This document shows, one piece after another, positions 7,789-15,866 of a stretch of DNA of 31,233 bases. The first letter of the stretch is position 1; each line of letters opens with the position of its first letter. Source of the DNA: Planctomycetota bacterium. GTDB taxonomy: Bacteria; Planctomycetota; Planctomycetia; Pirellulales; Pirellulaceae. The notes below the pieces were generated by a model. That model saw nothing but the letters and a program-made list of their open reading frames with translations. It had not been told where the DNA came from and ran no database searches. The position numbers and the translations under genes are program-made. The stretch is from contig JAEZAS010000379.1 of NCBI GenBank assembly GCA_023430365.1, forward strand, positions 1 to 31,233, in the 5' to 3' direction.

Positions 7789-7821
7789 GGACCGCCGCAG
7801 GACCGAAACCCACGGCGGTCC
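7789..7821 (+). terminator. Terminator-like hairpin after the DUF1080 gene
   Basis: GGACCGCCG (7789-7797) pairs perfectly with CGGCGGTCC (7813-7821) across a 15-nt loop, 26 nt beyond the stop. There is no T tract, so termination strength is uncertain. Confidence 0.5.
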
Positions 7822-7843
7822 CAAGGCCTGATTCACACTCCAC

Positions 7844-7873
7844 TACGCAGCACTCTTCACCGGGTGCTGCGTA
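7844..7873 (+). other. Perfect 10-bp hairpin in the leader of the serine hydrolase gene
   Basis: TACGCAGCAC and GTGCTGCGTA flank a 10-nt loop, 27 nt before the ATG at 7901. It could be a second terminator of the upstream gene, an RNA stability element or a leader structure. Confidence 0.5.
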
Positions 7874-7900
7874 CTTCGTATCCACACACCGAGATCCGCC

Positions 7901-9118
7901 ATGACGCTCTTGCACTGCCTGCGATCCCTTGCTGTTCTTGCGCTTCTGACCAGCTCGCTCGTGGGCACGACCGCCCGCGCCGCCGATTTCGATGCCGACA
8001 AGTTGGCCGACATCCGCCAGCGAATGCAGGCGTTCGTCGACGGCAAGCAGGTGGCGGGGCTCGTCTATGTCGTCGGCACGTCGAAGGGCATCGCCGCGCA
8101 CGAAGCGATTGGCCTGCAAGACATCGCCTCGAACAAACCGATGGCGAAGGACAGCCTGTTTCGCATCGCCTCGATGACGAAGCCGCTCACGGCCGTCGGC
8201 GTCATGATTTTGCAGGAGGAAGGGAAGCTCTCGGTTGACGATCCGGTCGAAAAACACTTGCCCGAGTTCAAAGGGCAAATGATGGTAGCGGGAAAGGACG
8301 GCGATCGGGTCGTCCTGACCAAGCCTAAACGGCCGATCACGATTCGCGACCTGCTGACACACACCTCGGGGCTCGCGAATTTTCCGCCGGGCCTGAGCGA
8401 CATTTATTCGAAGCGCGATCGAACGCTCGCCGAGATGACGCTGGCCGTCTCGCAATTGCCGCTGCAGTTTGAACCCGGCAGCAAGTGGTCGTACTGCAAC
8501 TCGGGCATCGACACGCTCGGCCGGATTATCGAGGTGCGCAGCGGCAAGTCGTTCGAGGACTTTATGGCGGAGCGCATCTTCAAGCCGCTGGGGATGCCCG
8601 ACACGACGTTCTACCCGACGAGCGATCAAATGGAACGTTCGGCGACGCTGTATGGGTCGAAAGACGGCGAACTTGTCGACGCCGGATTTACGCTCATCGG
8701 CCGCACCGAGCCCGCCAAACACCCGATTCCCGCCGGCGGCCTGTATTCGACGGGGGCGGATCTGGCGAATGCGTATCAGATGATGCTCAACCAGGGCAAA
8801 CTCGGCGACGCGAAGATTCTTTCGCCCGAGAGCGTGAAGCAAATGACGTCTCTGCAAACCGGCGACATCGTCTGCGGCTTCACTCCCGGCATGGGCTTCG
8901 GCTTCGGCTGGGCCTACACCAAGCAGCCGCAAGGCGTGCACGCCATGATGTCGAAGGGAACGTACGGCCACGGCGGCGCCTTCGGCACGCAAGGCTGGAT
9001 CGATCCGGAGCGGGACCTGTTCCTGGTCCTGCTGTTCCAACGGACCGGCCTAGCCAACGGGGACGCTTCCGACATGCGGAAGGAACTGCAAACGGCTGTC
9101 GTCGAAGCGCTCGAGTAG
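7901..9118 (+). CDS. Secreted serine hydrolase, class C beta-lactamase / DD-peptidase fold
   Basis: The 405-residue protein has a signal peptide (cleavage after TARA near residue 27) and the three active-site motifs of the beta-lactamase family: SxxK as Ser91-Met-Thr-Lys94, YxN as Tyr198-Cys-Asn200, and an HGG triad at 357-359 in place of KTG. Further family landmarks are the RDLLTHTSGL segment (149-158) and PAGGLYSTGADLANA (277-291). HGG, rather than KTG, is usual for esterase or D-aminopeptidase-like members (EstB group) rather than true beta-lactamases, so resistance is not implied. The substrate is unknown. The protein is periplasmic or secreted. Its leader holds a 10-bp hairpin (7844-7873), and a BIME-like repeat begins 25 nt after its stop. 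Confidence 0.88.
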   Translation: MTLLHCLRSLAVLALLTSSLVGTTARAADFDADKLADIRQRMQAFVDGKQVAGLVYVVGTSKGIAAHEAIGLQDIASNKPMAKDSLFRIASMTKPLTAVGVMILQEEGKLSVDDPVEKHLPEFKGQMMVAGKDGDRVVLTKPKRPITIRDLLTHTSGLANFPPGLSDIYSKRDRTLAEMTLAVSQLPLQFEPGSKWSYCNSGIDTLGRIIEVRSGKSFEDFMAERIFKPLGMPDTTFYPTSDQMERSATLYGSKDGELVDAGFTLIGRTEPAKHPIPAGGLYSTGADLANAYQMMLNQGKLGDAKILSPESVKQMTSLQTGDIVCGFTPGMGFGFGWAYTKQPQGVHAMMSKGTYGHGGAFGTQGWIDPERDLFLVLLFQRTGLANGDASDMRKELQTAVVEALE

Positions 9119-9143
9119 CCACTCGATGATCCAACGCTCTCCC

Positions 9144-9219
9144 GTAGCTGGATTCGCCAGAATTCAGACGCCCCGCGAGTGGAGAATTGGTTTGTCTGAA
9201 TTCTGGCGAATTCAGCTAC
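9144..9219. repeat. BIME-like inverted pair of GTAG hairpin units (copy B)
   Basis: The left unit 9144-9167 has one change from the consensus (9151 a to g, which keeps a G-T pair). The right unit 9196-9219 is perfect. The outer palindrome extends to CCCGTAG and CTACGGG. The 28-nt linker is nearly identical to the reverse complement of the copy D linker, so the two elements share an ancestor and lie in opposite orientations. It begins 25 nt past the stop of the serine hydrolase gene. Confidence 0.92.
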
Positions 9220-9334
9220 GGGGGATGGCAGCCGCACAATCGGTGCATTCGGCACAATAGTGCGCCAGCGTGTGACGTAAGCTTCAGTGTCCCTTGCAGG
9301 GTCGCAGGGGATGCTCCTCGCAAGACTTACGCGC

Positions 9335-10408
9335 ATGTCCACGCCACTGGAACTGTTCTCGCCGGAGTTCTTCACCGGTATCGCTTTTGCCGCGCTCCTG
9401 ATGTGCGCCGGCCTGGCCGTGGGGCTCTGGCTCGGCAGGCATGGAGGGGAAGTTCGCAAGGACGGCGACGCTTCGCGGCAAGCGCTCGAAGTGGTTTCGG
9501 GGCTTACCGGTTGGACCGAAAACTTTGCCGACGATGTGGCCCACTATCGCGAGACGATCGAGCTTTTTGCCCGTCGGCTCGCGGAGTTCGACGAAAAGCC
9601 CGATCCCACATCCGCCCACCTGCTGCTGGGCCGTGTGAGCGAAGCCAACGAATCGCTCCAGAAGCGCATCGAAGCCGCCGAACAAGCTCTTCAGAAACAA
9701 GCAGGCGACATCAGCGCCTACTTGCAGGAAGCTCGCACCGACGCCCTCACCGGGCTGCCGAATCGGCGCTCGTTTGATGACGAGTTCCAGCGCCGCATCG
9801 CACAGTGGCGACGCAAGCGAGTTCCCTTTGCCCTGATGCTGCTCGACGTCGATCGCTTCAAGCTGCTCAACGACACCCATGGTCATCCCGCCGGCGACGC
9901 CGTGCTGTGCGAAGTCGGCCGGCTGCTGCGAGAGCATCTGGAAGAAGGGGAAATGGCGGCCCGCTTCGGTGGCGAAGAGTTCGCCGTGCTCCTGGCCTGC
10001 GACGACGAGCCCTCGCTCGCCGAGGCCTACCATCGCTTCAGCCGGGCGATCAGCGGCTGCGACGTCCCGTTCGAACACAAGTCGCTCAAGGTGACCGTCA
10101 GCGGCGGGGCCGCCATCGCCGAAGAAGGGGAACTGGGTCCTCATCTGGTCAAGCGCGCCGACGAAGCCCTCTACTCCGCCAAGCGCAGCGGCCGCAACTG
10201 CGGCTACTGGCACGACGGCGAGCGACAGACGCCCCTGCTGGGCCTCGTGACCGCCGATTTCACCGCCCGGCCGAACCTGGCCGACGATCTGCAACCCATG
10301 CCCGCTTCTTTGGCTCGCGAAGCCACGGCGTCGGCGGAATTTCGCGAGGTCTGCTCCGACCTGCGTCGCAAGCTGCAGCAACTCACGATCGGTGGACGCA
10401 ACGCGTGA
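9335..10408 (+). CDS. Membrane-anchored GGDEF diguanylate cyclase
   Basis: The ATG at 9335 gives 357 residues; longer starts (ATG 9311, GTG 9287) add only a short polar stretch. One membrane helix (~13-34) is followed by a cytoplasmic helical linker (~45-130, probably coiled coil) and a GGDEF domain. The domain has DALTGLPNRR (136-145), LLDVDRFKLLND with the metal/nucleotide Asp, and the signature GGEEF (212-216), a catalytically competent variant of GGDEF. The protein should make cyclic di-GMP from GTP. The usual RxxD inhibitory site just before the signature is replaced by Glu-Gly-Glu residues, so product inhibition by that route is unlikely. A polar C-terminal tail of ~60 residues follows. 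No EAL domain or partner is near. Confidence 0.9.
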   Translation: MSTPLELFSPEFFTGIAFAALLMCAGLAVGLWLGRHGGEVRKDGDASRQALEVVSGLTGWTENFADDVAHYRETIELFARRLAEFDEKPDPTSAHLLLGRVSEANESLQKRIEAAEQALQKQAGDISAYLQEARTDALTGLPNRRSFDDEFQRRIAQWRRKRVPFALMLLDVDRFKLLNDTHGHPAGDAVLCEVGRLLREHLEEGEMAARFGGEEFAVLLACDDEPSLAEAYHRFSRAISGCDVPFEHKSLKVTVSGGAAIAEEGELGPHLVKRADEALYSAKRSGRNCGYWHDGERQTPLLGLVTADFTARPNLADDLQPMPASLAREATASAEFREVCSDLRRKLQQLTIGGRNA

Positions 10409-10455
10409 TCGCTGCGGTTACTCTCGCTCAATGGAGCACCGGGCGAAAGTTCACC

Positions 10456-10473
10456 GGGAGACTTACGTCTCCC
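10456..10473. terminator. Hairpin between convergent genes
   Basis: GGGAGAC and GTCTCCC form a perfect 7-bp stem with loop TTAC; outer bases GGCGA (10442-10446) and TCGCC (10476-10480) can extend it after a bulge. It lies between the stops of the diguanylate cyclase (10408) and the secreted protein (10480), so it probably serves both strands. There is no clear T tract. Confidence 0.5.
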
Positions 10474-10479
10474 GCTCGC

Positions 10480-11466
10480 CTAGGGCATTGCCGCGTCGGT
10501 TGGCAGCAGCTTCGCCCAGGGGGATTTGGCGACTTCGGCAAAGCTCAAACGCAGCTTGTCCTGCTGCTTGGCGATCTGCTGGTTCAGCTTCTGCGAGAGC
10601 TTGCCTCGGTTCTGCTCCTCGAGCTTGTCTTCGACAACTTCTCGCACCGATGAGCTGAGCGACTTGACGATCGGCCCCCGCGCGTTGCTGACCCGCTGCA
10701 GGCGGAAGTCGAGGATGTCGACGCGAGCTGTTCGGACTTCAGGAACCAACTGCACGGCCGGCGGCAACTCCGACACGTCGAGTCGCATCGCCAGATCGAC
10801 CTGTGCCCGGACCGACACGAGCGTTTCGGCGTCGGCGCTCAGGCTGATCAGTTGCACGCCATGCTCCCACTGCGACATTCGCCCAAAGCATTTCAATTTG
10901 GCGATCACCTGCACGTCGGACGTGATCTTGCCGCCGCCGATCTCGCGGATGTTCTCGATGCGAATGTCAAAGTGCTTTTCCGGCTGCACGAGATCGACGC
11001 GATACTTGTACCAGGTGCCATCGTTGGCCTGCTTCCAGCGCCGCTTGGTCGATAGCCGGCCGTCGTCGGTGGTGATCTTGAGCCCGTCCCAGACCTTCGT
11101 TGTCTTGCCCCAGTTCTTGGACTTCTCGTACTTGTCGGGCAGATGCTCGCGCGCCAGCGCGGTGATCCACTCCTGAAACTCCTGCGAAGGTGTGAACTTT
11201 TCGGGAACGTCGCTCGGGGCCCCGAGGGCGCTCGGCGGTACTGCGGGAGCAGGGGAGGGGACGGGCGGCGGCACGGGCAGCACCGGTGTGGCAACAATGG
11301 GGCGCCGCGCAAGTGGCGAATTGGCGGGAGGAACGAGCAGCGGCGGAGCGCGGTTGATCGGCGGCTCCTGTGCCATTGCAACCGAGCAGAGGCCCAACAT
11401 CGCGCAGGCCACGCTGAGGTGGGCAAGCGATCGAACCGGGCCGACGATCGAGTGGCTTGTCGCCAT
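10480..11466 (-). CDS. Secreted protein of unknown function with Pro-rich N-terminus (328 aa)
   Basis: The ATG at 11466 is preferred over the GTG at 11472 because AAGGA sits 7 nt upstream of it. A signal peptide (~1-32, ending CSVAMA) is followed by a Pro-rich stretch (~35-85), then a folded region starting KFTPSQEFQEWITALAREHL. The body is mostly beta-strand with repeated amphipathic strands (HFDIRIENIREIGGGKITSD, ISLSADAETLVSVRAQVDLA). It ends in a charged helix rich in Lys and Gln (EDKLEEQNRGKLSQKLNQQI). The layout suggests a periplasmic lipid- or ligand-binding beta domain, but I recognise no family. It lies 51 nt downstream of the TlpA-like gene on the same strand and may share its transcript. 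Confidence 0.7.
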   Translation of the reverse strand: MATSHSIVGPVRSLAHLSVACAMLGLCSVAMAQEPPINRAPPLLVPPANSPLARRPIVATPVLPVPPPVPSPAPAVPPSALGAPSDVPEKFTPSQEFQEWITALAREHLPDKYEKSKNWGKTTKVWDGLKITTDDGRLSTKRRWKQANDGTWYKYRVDLVQPEKHFDIRIENIREIGGGKITSDVQVIAKLKCFGRMSQWEHGVQLISLSADAETLVSVRAQVDLAMRLDVSELPPAVQLVPEVRTARVDILDFRLQRVSNARGPIVKSLSSSVREVVEDKLEEQNRGKLSQKLNQQIAKQQDKLRLSFAEVAKSPWAKLLPTDAAMP

Positions 11467-11517
11467 AACCACATCCTTGCACGGATTTCCGCTCTCCGAG
11501 AGCGAAGGAGCCAGCCC

Positions 11518-12126
11518 CTAGCCGGCCGCCTGCTCGGCGAGAAGTTCCGCCACTTTTTCCTTCAGATCGGTTGGCGGCTCGTCCCAGCGATAGCGGAGCT
11601 TGCCGGTCCGGTCATAAAGCCGAAAGTGCGGCAGCACTCCCTCGAAGTCGAACGCCTTGGGCACCTCGGTGCCGACTCCGTCGTACTTGCTTTGCAGGTT
11701 GTCGAGATTCCCAGCCTGCGCCTCCGTGAGAAACTGCTTCACGTCGTTGGCGCTGGCCAGATCGTCGAAGCTCACGGTAACGGCAGCGAGCCCCTCGTCG
11801 GCGTGCTTGTTGTGCAGCTCGACGGTCTCCGGAAAGTGCTCCACGCACGACAGGCACCAGGTCGCCCAGAAGTCGACGAGCACCACCTTGCCGCGATGTT
11901 TGTCGATCGTTTCCTGGAGCTGATTTTCGTCGGCCAGGACGAGCTCTATCTCGCTCGCGGACGCCGAGGGCTCCGCCCCGGTTTCCTGCGTGGTCGCTGG
12001 CTGCGAGTTGGCGCTGGATTGGGGCAGGCTGGTCTTGGTAACGGGTTTGACTTCGCAGCCGACCATCCCCAGAGCGGCTGCCAGGCAGCCGGTGGCCAGA
12101 ATCAGGTTTCCAAGCGTCTTGCGCAT
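11518..12126 (-). CDS. TlpA-like thioredoxin-fold lipoprotein
   Basis: The 202-residue product has a signal sequence ending in MVGC, with Cys24 as the probable lipidated residue, then a Ser/Thr/Ala-rich linker to ~58. A thioredoxin domain follows with VVLVDFWATW and active site Cys91-Leu-Ser-Cys94. Such proteins reduce or oxidise disulfides in the periplasm, for example in cytochrome c maturation. The later cis-Pro region (GVLPHFRLYDRTGKL) is in place. AAGG lies 9 nt before the ATG. It follows the second thioredoxin-like gene by 121 nt, but a strong hairpin between them argues for separate transcripts. Confidence 0.88.
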   Translation of the reverse strand: MRKTLGNLILATGCLAAALGMVGCEVKPVTKTSLPQSSANSQPATTQETGAEPSASASEIELVLADENQLQETIDKHRGKVVLVDFWATWCLSCVEHFPETVELHNKHADEGLAAVTVSFDDLASANDVKQFLTEAQAGNLDNLQSKYDGVGTEVPKAFDFEGVLPHFRLYDRTGKLRYRWDEPPTDLKEKVAELLAEQAAG

Positions 12127-12192
12127 CGTTGTTCGCCTTGTCGTCAGCTTCCCGCCAGTCAGGTATCGAAGAGAGATTCAAGAAACGCAAAT

Positions 12193-12224
12193 CGCCGCCC
12201 CCTGCTGGGTCGTAGGGGGCGGCG
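12193..12224 (-). terminator. Terminator of the redoxin gene
   Basis: CGCCGCCCCCT (12193-12203) and AGGGGGCGGCG (12214-12224) form a perfect 11-bp stem with a 10-nt loop. On the minus strand it is followed by the T-rich ATTTGCGTTTCTTG. It lies 23 nt after the redoxin stop. Confidence 0.75.
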
Positions 12225-12247
12225 AGGCGATCGAAATCGCGTGGCGT

Positions 12248-12826
12248 TTACTTGTTGCGGATGCCGCAGCCGATCGGCCGGGTCTGAGCGGTTCCCGGCT
12301 TCTTGCCCGCCAGGATGGCGTCGACGGCGTCGGCGACGTAGTGCTTGCTGGGGTTGTTCTGCCGGTCGTCGAAGGCGCCGACGTACTGCACGGTTCCCTG
12401 GCCGTCGAGCACAAAGAGGTGCGGGGTCACACGAGCGCCGAACTCGCTGGCGCTCTTGCCCGTTTCGTCGTAGACGTACGGGAAGGCGAAACCCTTCTCC
12501 TTGGCCCGCTGCTTCATCTCGTCGAGGTCTTCGGTCGCCTTGTTGGCGTTGATGGCGACGAAGGCCACGCCCTTGTCCTGATACTTCTTGGCGAACTCGT
12601 TGAAGCGGTCTTCGTAGGCCACCGCCACCGGGCAGCTGTTGCAGGTGAAGACGACCACCGTCGCCTTCTTGTCCTTCAGGTCCGCCGAGCTGTAGGTCTT
12701 GCCGTCGGTTCCCTGCAGCCCCTTGAGTTCAGGAGCCTTGTCACCCGGGGCGACAACGGCAAAGGCGGGGGAGGCAACAAACGCCATGGCCGCAACGGCC
12801 AGTGCAAGAGCTACACGACGAATCAT
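12248..12826 (-). CDS. Secreted AhpC/TSA-type redoxin (thioredoxin fold)
   Basis: The start is the ATG at 12826, preceded by AGGAG at 9 nt, one of the better ribosome sites in the window; a longer frame to 12871 has no support. The 191-residue product has a signal peptide (cleavage after SPAFA, residue 23). The redoxin domain starts VAPGDKAPELKGLQGTDGK and has the motif FTCNSCPVA with Cys62 and Cys65, the form common in planctomycete secreted redoxins. VTPHLFVLDGQGTVQYVGAFDD carries the cis-Pro. It should act as a periplasmic thiol oxidoreductase or peroxidase; the substrate is unknown. Its terminator at 12193-12224 separates it from the next gene. Confidence 0.9.
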   Translation of the reverse strand: MIRRVALALAVAAMAFVASPAFAVVAPGDKAPELKGLQGTDGKTYSSADLKDKKATVVVFTCNSCPVAVAYEDRFNEFAKKYQDKGVAFVAINANKATEDLDEMKQRAKEKGFAFPYVYDETGKSASEFGARVTPHLFVLDGQGTVQYVGAFDDRQNNPSKHYVADAVDAILAGKKPGTAQTRPIGCGIRNK

Positions 12827-13172
12827 GGTCACATTTCTCCTAGGTAGAACAGTTACCTGGACACGAATCACAGTAATGCCAGCTGGCGGACGCTACTTCG
12901 CGGAAGCCTTGTCCGCAGCTACGTCCCTAGTACGTCAGCCGCTGTCAGCGGTTCGACGCAGATCGCCGATCGCGAGGATGTTTGGCGTGGGTTGAGGCAG
13001 GCCGCTGACTTGTCAAAACACCAGCAGCGGTCGATGGGTTCGCGATACCGCCGCATTTTACGGCAGCAGCAGGTGAAGTCAAACCTGCGAGGAGGCGCAG
13101 AGTCTCGCGGCAGGAAGCTCATCGTAGCTGAATTCGCCAGAATTCAGCTACGGGCGATGATAGCACCGCTCT
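12827..13172. other. Intergenic region upstream of the redoxin gene
   Basis: No gene is supported here. It holds the redoxin ribosome site (AGGAG, 12836-12840) and should hold its minus-strand promoter, although no clear hexamer pair was found. The compact repeat copy at 13124-13151 lies at the far end, next to the permease gene stop. Confidence 0.5.
13124..13151. repeat. Compact perfect palindrome of the GTAG repeat (copy C)
   Basis: GTAGCTGAATTC and GAATTCAGCTAC are perfect 12-bp arms around the loop GCCA. Compared with copies A, B and D this is one hairpin unit whose GTAG foot is mirrored at the other end, as if the linker and half of each unit had been lost. It lies 21 nt beyond the stop of the LptF/LptG-type gene at 13173. 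Confidence 0.9.
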
Positions 13173-14360
13173 CTAGTAGCGGATCACCTTGCGGGTCAGC
13201 CAGACGCCGATGCCGACGCAGATGAGATTGGCCACCCACACCGCATAAGGCGGCAGTTCGCCCGCCTTCGCGCGATCGAGACCGAAAGCGAGAAACGGAT
13301 AGTAGACCAGCAGCACCGGCAGGAACACGAGGCCGAACGTCGTCATCAGGTCCGACGTCCGCATCCGAATGGCCAGCGGAGCGCCGACGAGCACGAAGCA
13401 AAGACAACTGAAGCCATTCGCCCAGCGGCGCCAGGGTTCGGTCCGCAACCGATGGAGGCGAGTCTCCGCTTTCGACAGTTGCCAGCGCCGGCCGTCCCAC
13501 AAGCCTTCGTTCAGATTGCCGAAGTCGCCGCTGACGAACGAAAAGCCGATGTCGGCGGCCAGCGATTGCTTGAGCTGAACGATCAGCTTCTCCTGGCGCT
13601 CGATTTCGCTTTGAATCTGGCGCATCGGATAGGTCGTTGGACTGCCGGTGCCGACGTCCTTGGTCAGCGCGAGGGTGAGCGGAATTTCGCGCTCGATCGT
13701 TCCAGGAAAATGCCCCTGAATGCCGTTGCCAGCGTCGATTTCGCAGTCGGTCAGGATCAGCCGCAGCGTCCCTTTTTCCAGGTTCGAGCTGAGTTCCGCT
13801 TCCTTGGCGACGAGCGTCAGGGCCGGCATGTCGTTGCTAGCCTGAAAGTTGATGATCGGGCGCACCAGGCGGCGGTCTTCGACATCTTTGACGATGATCG
13901 AGAACCGCGGATTGCTGTACGACCGCTGTGCTCGCAGCATGCCGTAGCAAATTTCTTCGACCGATTCGATCACGACCCGCTGCATCCCCTGCTGCCCCCA
14001 GGAGTAGGCCAGATCGTTCAGCCACACGGCGAACAGGCTGACGATGAAGGCAAGCGCGAACGCGGGACGGAGCAGCACCATCGGCGAGATGCCCGCCGAC
14101 TTGGCGGCGACCACTTCATTGTCCCCCGACATCCGGCCAAAGATCATGCACACCGTAAAAAGCATCGTCCCCGGCACCGCGAAGACGAGCGCGGTCGGCA
14201 ACACGAACGGAATCAGCCGCAGCGTCGGAACGACGCCGAGGTTCATCTGCATCGCCTCCTGACCGACCACCACGATCACCAGCAGCAACGTCAGCCCAAA
14301 CAAGGTGACCGAAAACACCTTGGCAAGCTCGATGAAGATGTAGCGGGTGATGATGTTCAT
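13173..14360 (-). CDS. LptF/LptG-type lipopolysaccharide export permease
   Basis: The start is the ATG at 14360 (MNIITRYIFIELAKVFSVTL); the frame continues six codons upstream without a ribosome site. The 395-residue product has the YjgP/YjgQ layout. Three membrane segments in the first ~125 residues include the family-typical RYIFIELAKVF opening and a GRMSGDNEVVAAKSAGIS segment after helix 2. A ~180-residue periplasmic beta domain follows, and three membrane helices lie at the C-terminus (FSCLCFVLVGAPLAIRMRTS, LVFLPVLLVYYPFLAFGL, WVANLICVGIGVWL). LptF/LptG pair with the LptB ATPase to move lipopolysaccharide to the outer membrane. Only one permease is present here and no lptB, so F versus G cannot be decided. 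Repeat copy C follows its stop. Confidence 0.88.
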   Translation of the reverse strand: MNIITRYIFIELAKVFSVTLFGLTLLLVIVVVGQEAMQMNLGVVPTLRLIPFVLPTALVFAVPGTMLFTVCMIFGRMSGDNEVVAAKSAGISPMVLLRPAFALAFIVSLFAVWLNDLAYSWGQQGMQRVVIESVEEICYGMLRAQRSYSNPRFSIIVKDVEDRRLVRPIINFQASNDMPALTLVAKEAELSSNLEKGTLRLILTDCEIDAGNGIQGHFPGTIEREIPLTLALTKDVGTGSPTTYPMRQIQSEIERQEKLIVQLKQSLAADIGFSFVSGDFGNLNEGLWDGRRWQLSKAETRLHRLRTEPWRRWANGFSCLCFVLVGAPLAIRMRTSDLMTTFGLVFLPVLLVYYPFLAFGLDRAKAGELPPYAVWVANLICVGIGVWLTRKVIRY

Positions 14361-14410
14361 GACGGGTCCGGTCAGCAAGCATCCGTGCGGCTGGTCGGCG
14401 GCGGCTCGTC

Positions 14411-14466
14411 GGGCAGGTTTGCAGCCTGTCTGTATCGCACTGCACGGGCAGGCTGGAAGCCTACCC
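14411..14466. repeat. Imperfect inverted repeat with GGGCAGG-type arms
   Basis: The 20-nt arms at 14411-14430 and 14447-14466 pair at 16 of 20 positions. Each arm also has an internal dyad (GGCTGGAAGCC type). It lies in the 251-nt space between the permease gene and the opp genes, upstream of the permease start. Confidence 0.6.
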
Positions 14467-14579
14467 TACGGCGGAGCCTCGGGCGGATAGGAAGTCTAGC
14501 AGAGCGAGCGAAAACCTAGAACGACAGTTCTGGGCCGAGAGTGAACGCTTCACAGCGTGCTAGCAGACTCGCCCGGTCC

Positions 14580-14600
14580 CCCTCTCTCTTCGGGAGAGGG
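14580..14600. terminator. Terminator-like hairpin after oppC
   Basis: CCCTCTC and GAGAGGG form a 7-bp stem with a 7-nt loop, 11 nt beyond the stop of the oppC-like gene on the minus strand. There is no T tract. Confidence 0.45.
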
Positions 14601-14611
14601 AGTAAGGAAGG

Positions 14612-15862
14612 TCAGCGGTTTTTCATGCGGGGGTCGAGGGCGTCGCGCAGACCGTCGCCGAGGAAGTTGAGGGCAAACAGGGTCATCGCCAAGGCGAGGC
14701 CAGGGAAGAGCACCAGCCACCAGTTCACCTGGATCGGCGTGATGACCTTGATCCCCTCCTGCATCAGCAGCCCCCACGAGACATCGGGCGGCTGAACGCC
14801 CAACCCCAGGAACGAGAGAAACGCCTCGAAGAGCATGACGCTAGGAATCGTAAGCGTCAGATAGACGATGACGACCCCCAGGACGTTCGGCACCAGATGT
14901 CGAAAGACGATCCGCCCGCCGCTGGCGCCAATCGTGCGGGCCGCATCAATGAACTGCTCGTGCTTGAGCGAAATGACCTGACCACGGACGACGCGGGCCA
15001 TCGTCAGCCAATAGATGGCTCCGATGACAACGTAGAAGATCATGATCTGGTTGATGCCGTACTGCCCGAGGAAGCTCTTGATCTTGTCCTCGCTCAGCAC
15101 CGTGATCAGGAAGATCACGACGAAGATAAACGGCACCGAGTAGAGCACGTCGACGATTCGCATCATCACCGAATCGATCAGCCCACCTGCGTAGCCGCTG
15201 ATAGCGCCGTAGCTCACGCCGATGAGCAGCGACACCAGCGTCGCGACCACGCCCACAATCAGCGACACGCGCGCTCCCCAGAAGATCCGGGCCAGCACGT
15301 CGCGCCCCAGTTCGTCGCGGCCGCAAATCGACGGGATGCACCAATCGTCGAACAGCCACAAGCGGGCACTGGTCATACCTCGGGCGAGCCAACCGAGATT
15401 GTTCCAGAGCCGGTTGAAGGGATGGCTCCGCTGGTGCGCGGCAATCTCGTCGGCAATCTCCGCTCGCTTCTCCGGAGTGCTCGCCTGGGCGAGTTGCTGG
15501 CGGAGCGCCCGAGTTTCGCTTTCAAACTTGCGGACCTGGGCGGCGTCAAACGGCAGCCGAACGGGCAGAACGTTGGGCCGCTGGTAGCTGTGCTGCTCGT
15601 CGGCGATCTGCAACTGTGGCGATTGCAGCGGCAGGAGCGGCGTGAAAAAGGCGAGCAGGGCGATGAGGATGAGCAGCACGAGCGAAGCCATGGCCGCCCA
15701 GTTGCGGCGCAGTCGACGCCAGGCGTCGCGCCAAAGCGAGACCCCCTTGATGCGCGAGGCTTCGGCGAGCAATTGTTCGTAGCGCTCGCGGGCCGCGGGG
15801 CTGGTCAGCGGATCGGCGGCGCCGTCGCCGGGGCGGTCAATCGTAGGAACGTCACTCGTCAC
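14612..15862 (-). CDS. Oligopeptide-type ABC transporter permease, OppC/DppC family
   Basis: The 416-residue protein has an N-terminal cytoplasmic stretch, a first membrane helix near 58-75 (MASLVLLILIALLAFFTPL), and a ~120-residue external insertion containing a helical segment (KFESETRALRQQLAQASTPE). Five further membrane segments follow. The cytoplasmic ATPase-docking EAA loop reads EQFIDAARTIGASGGRIVFR, and the C-terminus FLGDGLRDALDPRMKNR is the standard OppC ending. It is longer than typical OppC (~300 aa) because of the insertion. It starts 4 nt after the oppB-like gene, so the two are co-transcribed. It should form the inner-membrane channel with OppB for peptide or similar oligomer import. 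Confidence 0.93.
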   Translation of the reverse strand: MTSDVPTIDRPGDGAADPLTSPAARERYEQLLAEASRIKGVSLWRDAWRRLRRNWAAMASLVLLILIALLAFFTPLLPLQSPQLQIADEQHSYQRPNVLPVRLPFDAAQVRKFESETRALRQQLAQASTPEKRAEIADEIAAHQRSHPFNRLWNNLGWLARGMTSARLWLFDDWCIPSICGRDELGRDVLARIFWGARVSLIVGVVATLVSLLIGVSYGAISGYAGGLIDSVMMRIVDVLYSVPFIFVVIFLITVLSEDKIKSFLGQYGINQIMIFYVVIGAIYWLTMARVVRGQVISLKHEQFIDAARTIGASGGRIVFRHLVPNVLGVVIVYLTLTIPSVMLFEAFLSFLGLGVQPPDVSWGLLMQEGIKVITPIQVNWWLVLFPGLALAMTLFALNFLGDGLRDALDPRMKNR

Positions 15863-15866
15863 GCGG

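Noticed and set aside
7175..9040. Long minus-strand open frame (621 codons) opposite the DUF1080 and serine hydrolase genes
   Set aside because: It is the antisense shadow of two clear secreted enzymes in GC-rich DNA, crosses their intergenic hairpins, and shows no domain; its residues are Arg/Val/His-rich as expected from reverse-complement codons.
7901..9118. Reading the serine hydrolase as a beta-lactamase resistance gene
   Set aside because: The third motif is HGG rather than KTG and the context is housekeeping; esterase or peptidase-like activity is more likely.
9284..10381. Minus-strand open frame (365 codons) opposite the diguanylate cyclase
   Set aside because: The plus strand carries the full GGDEF domain; the shadow shows only Gly/Val/Arg-rich composition without motifs.
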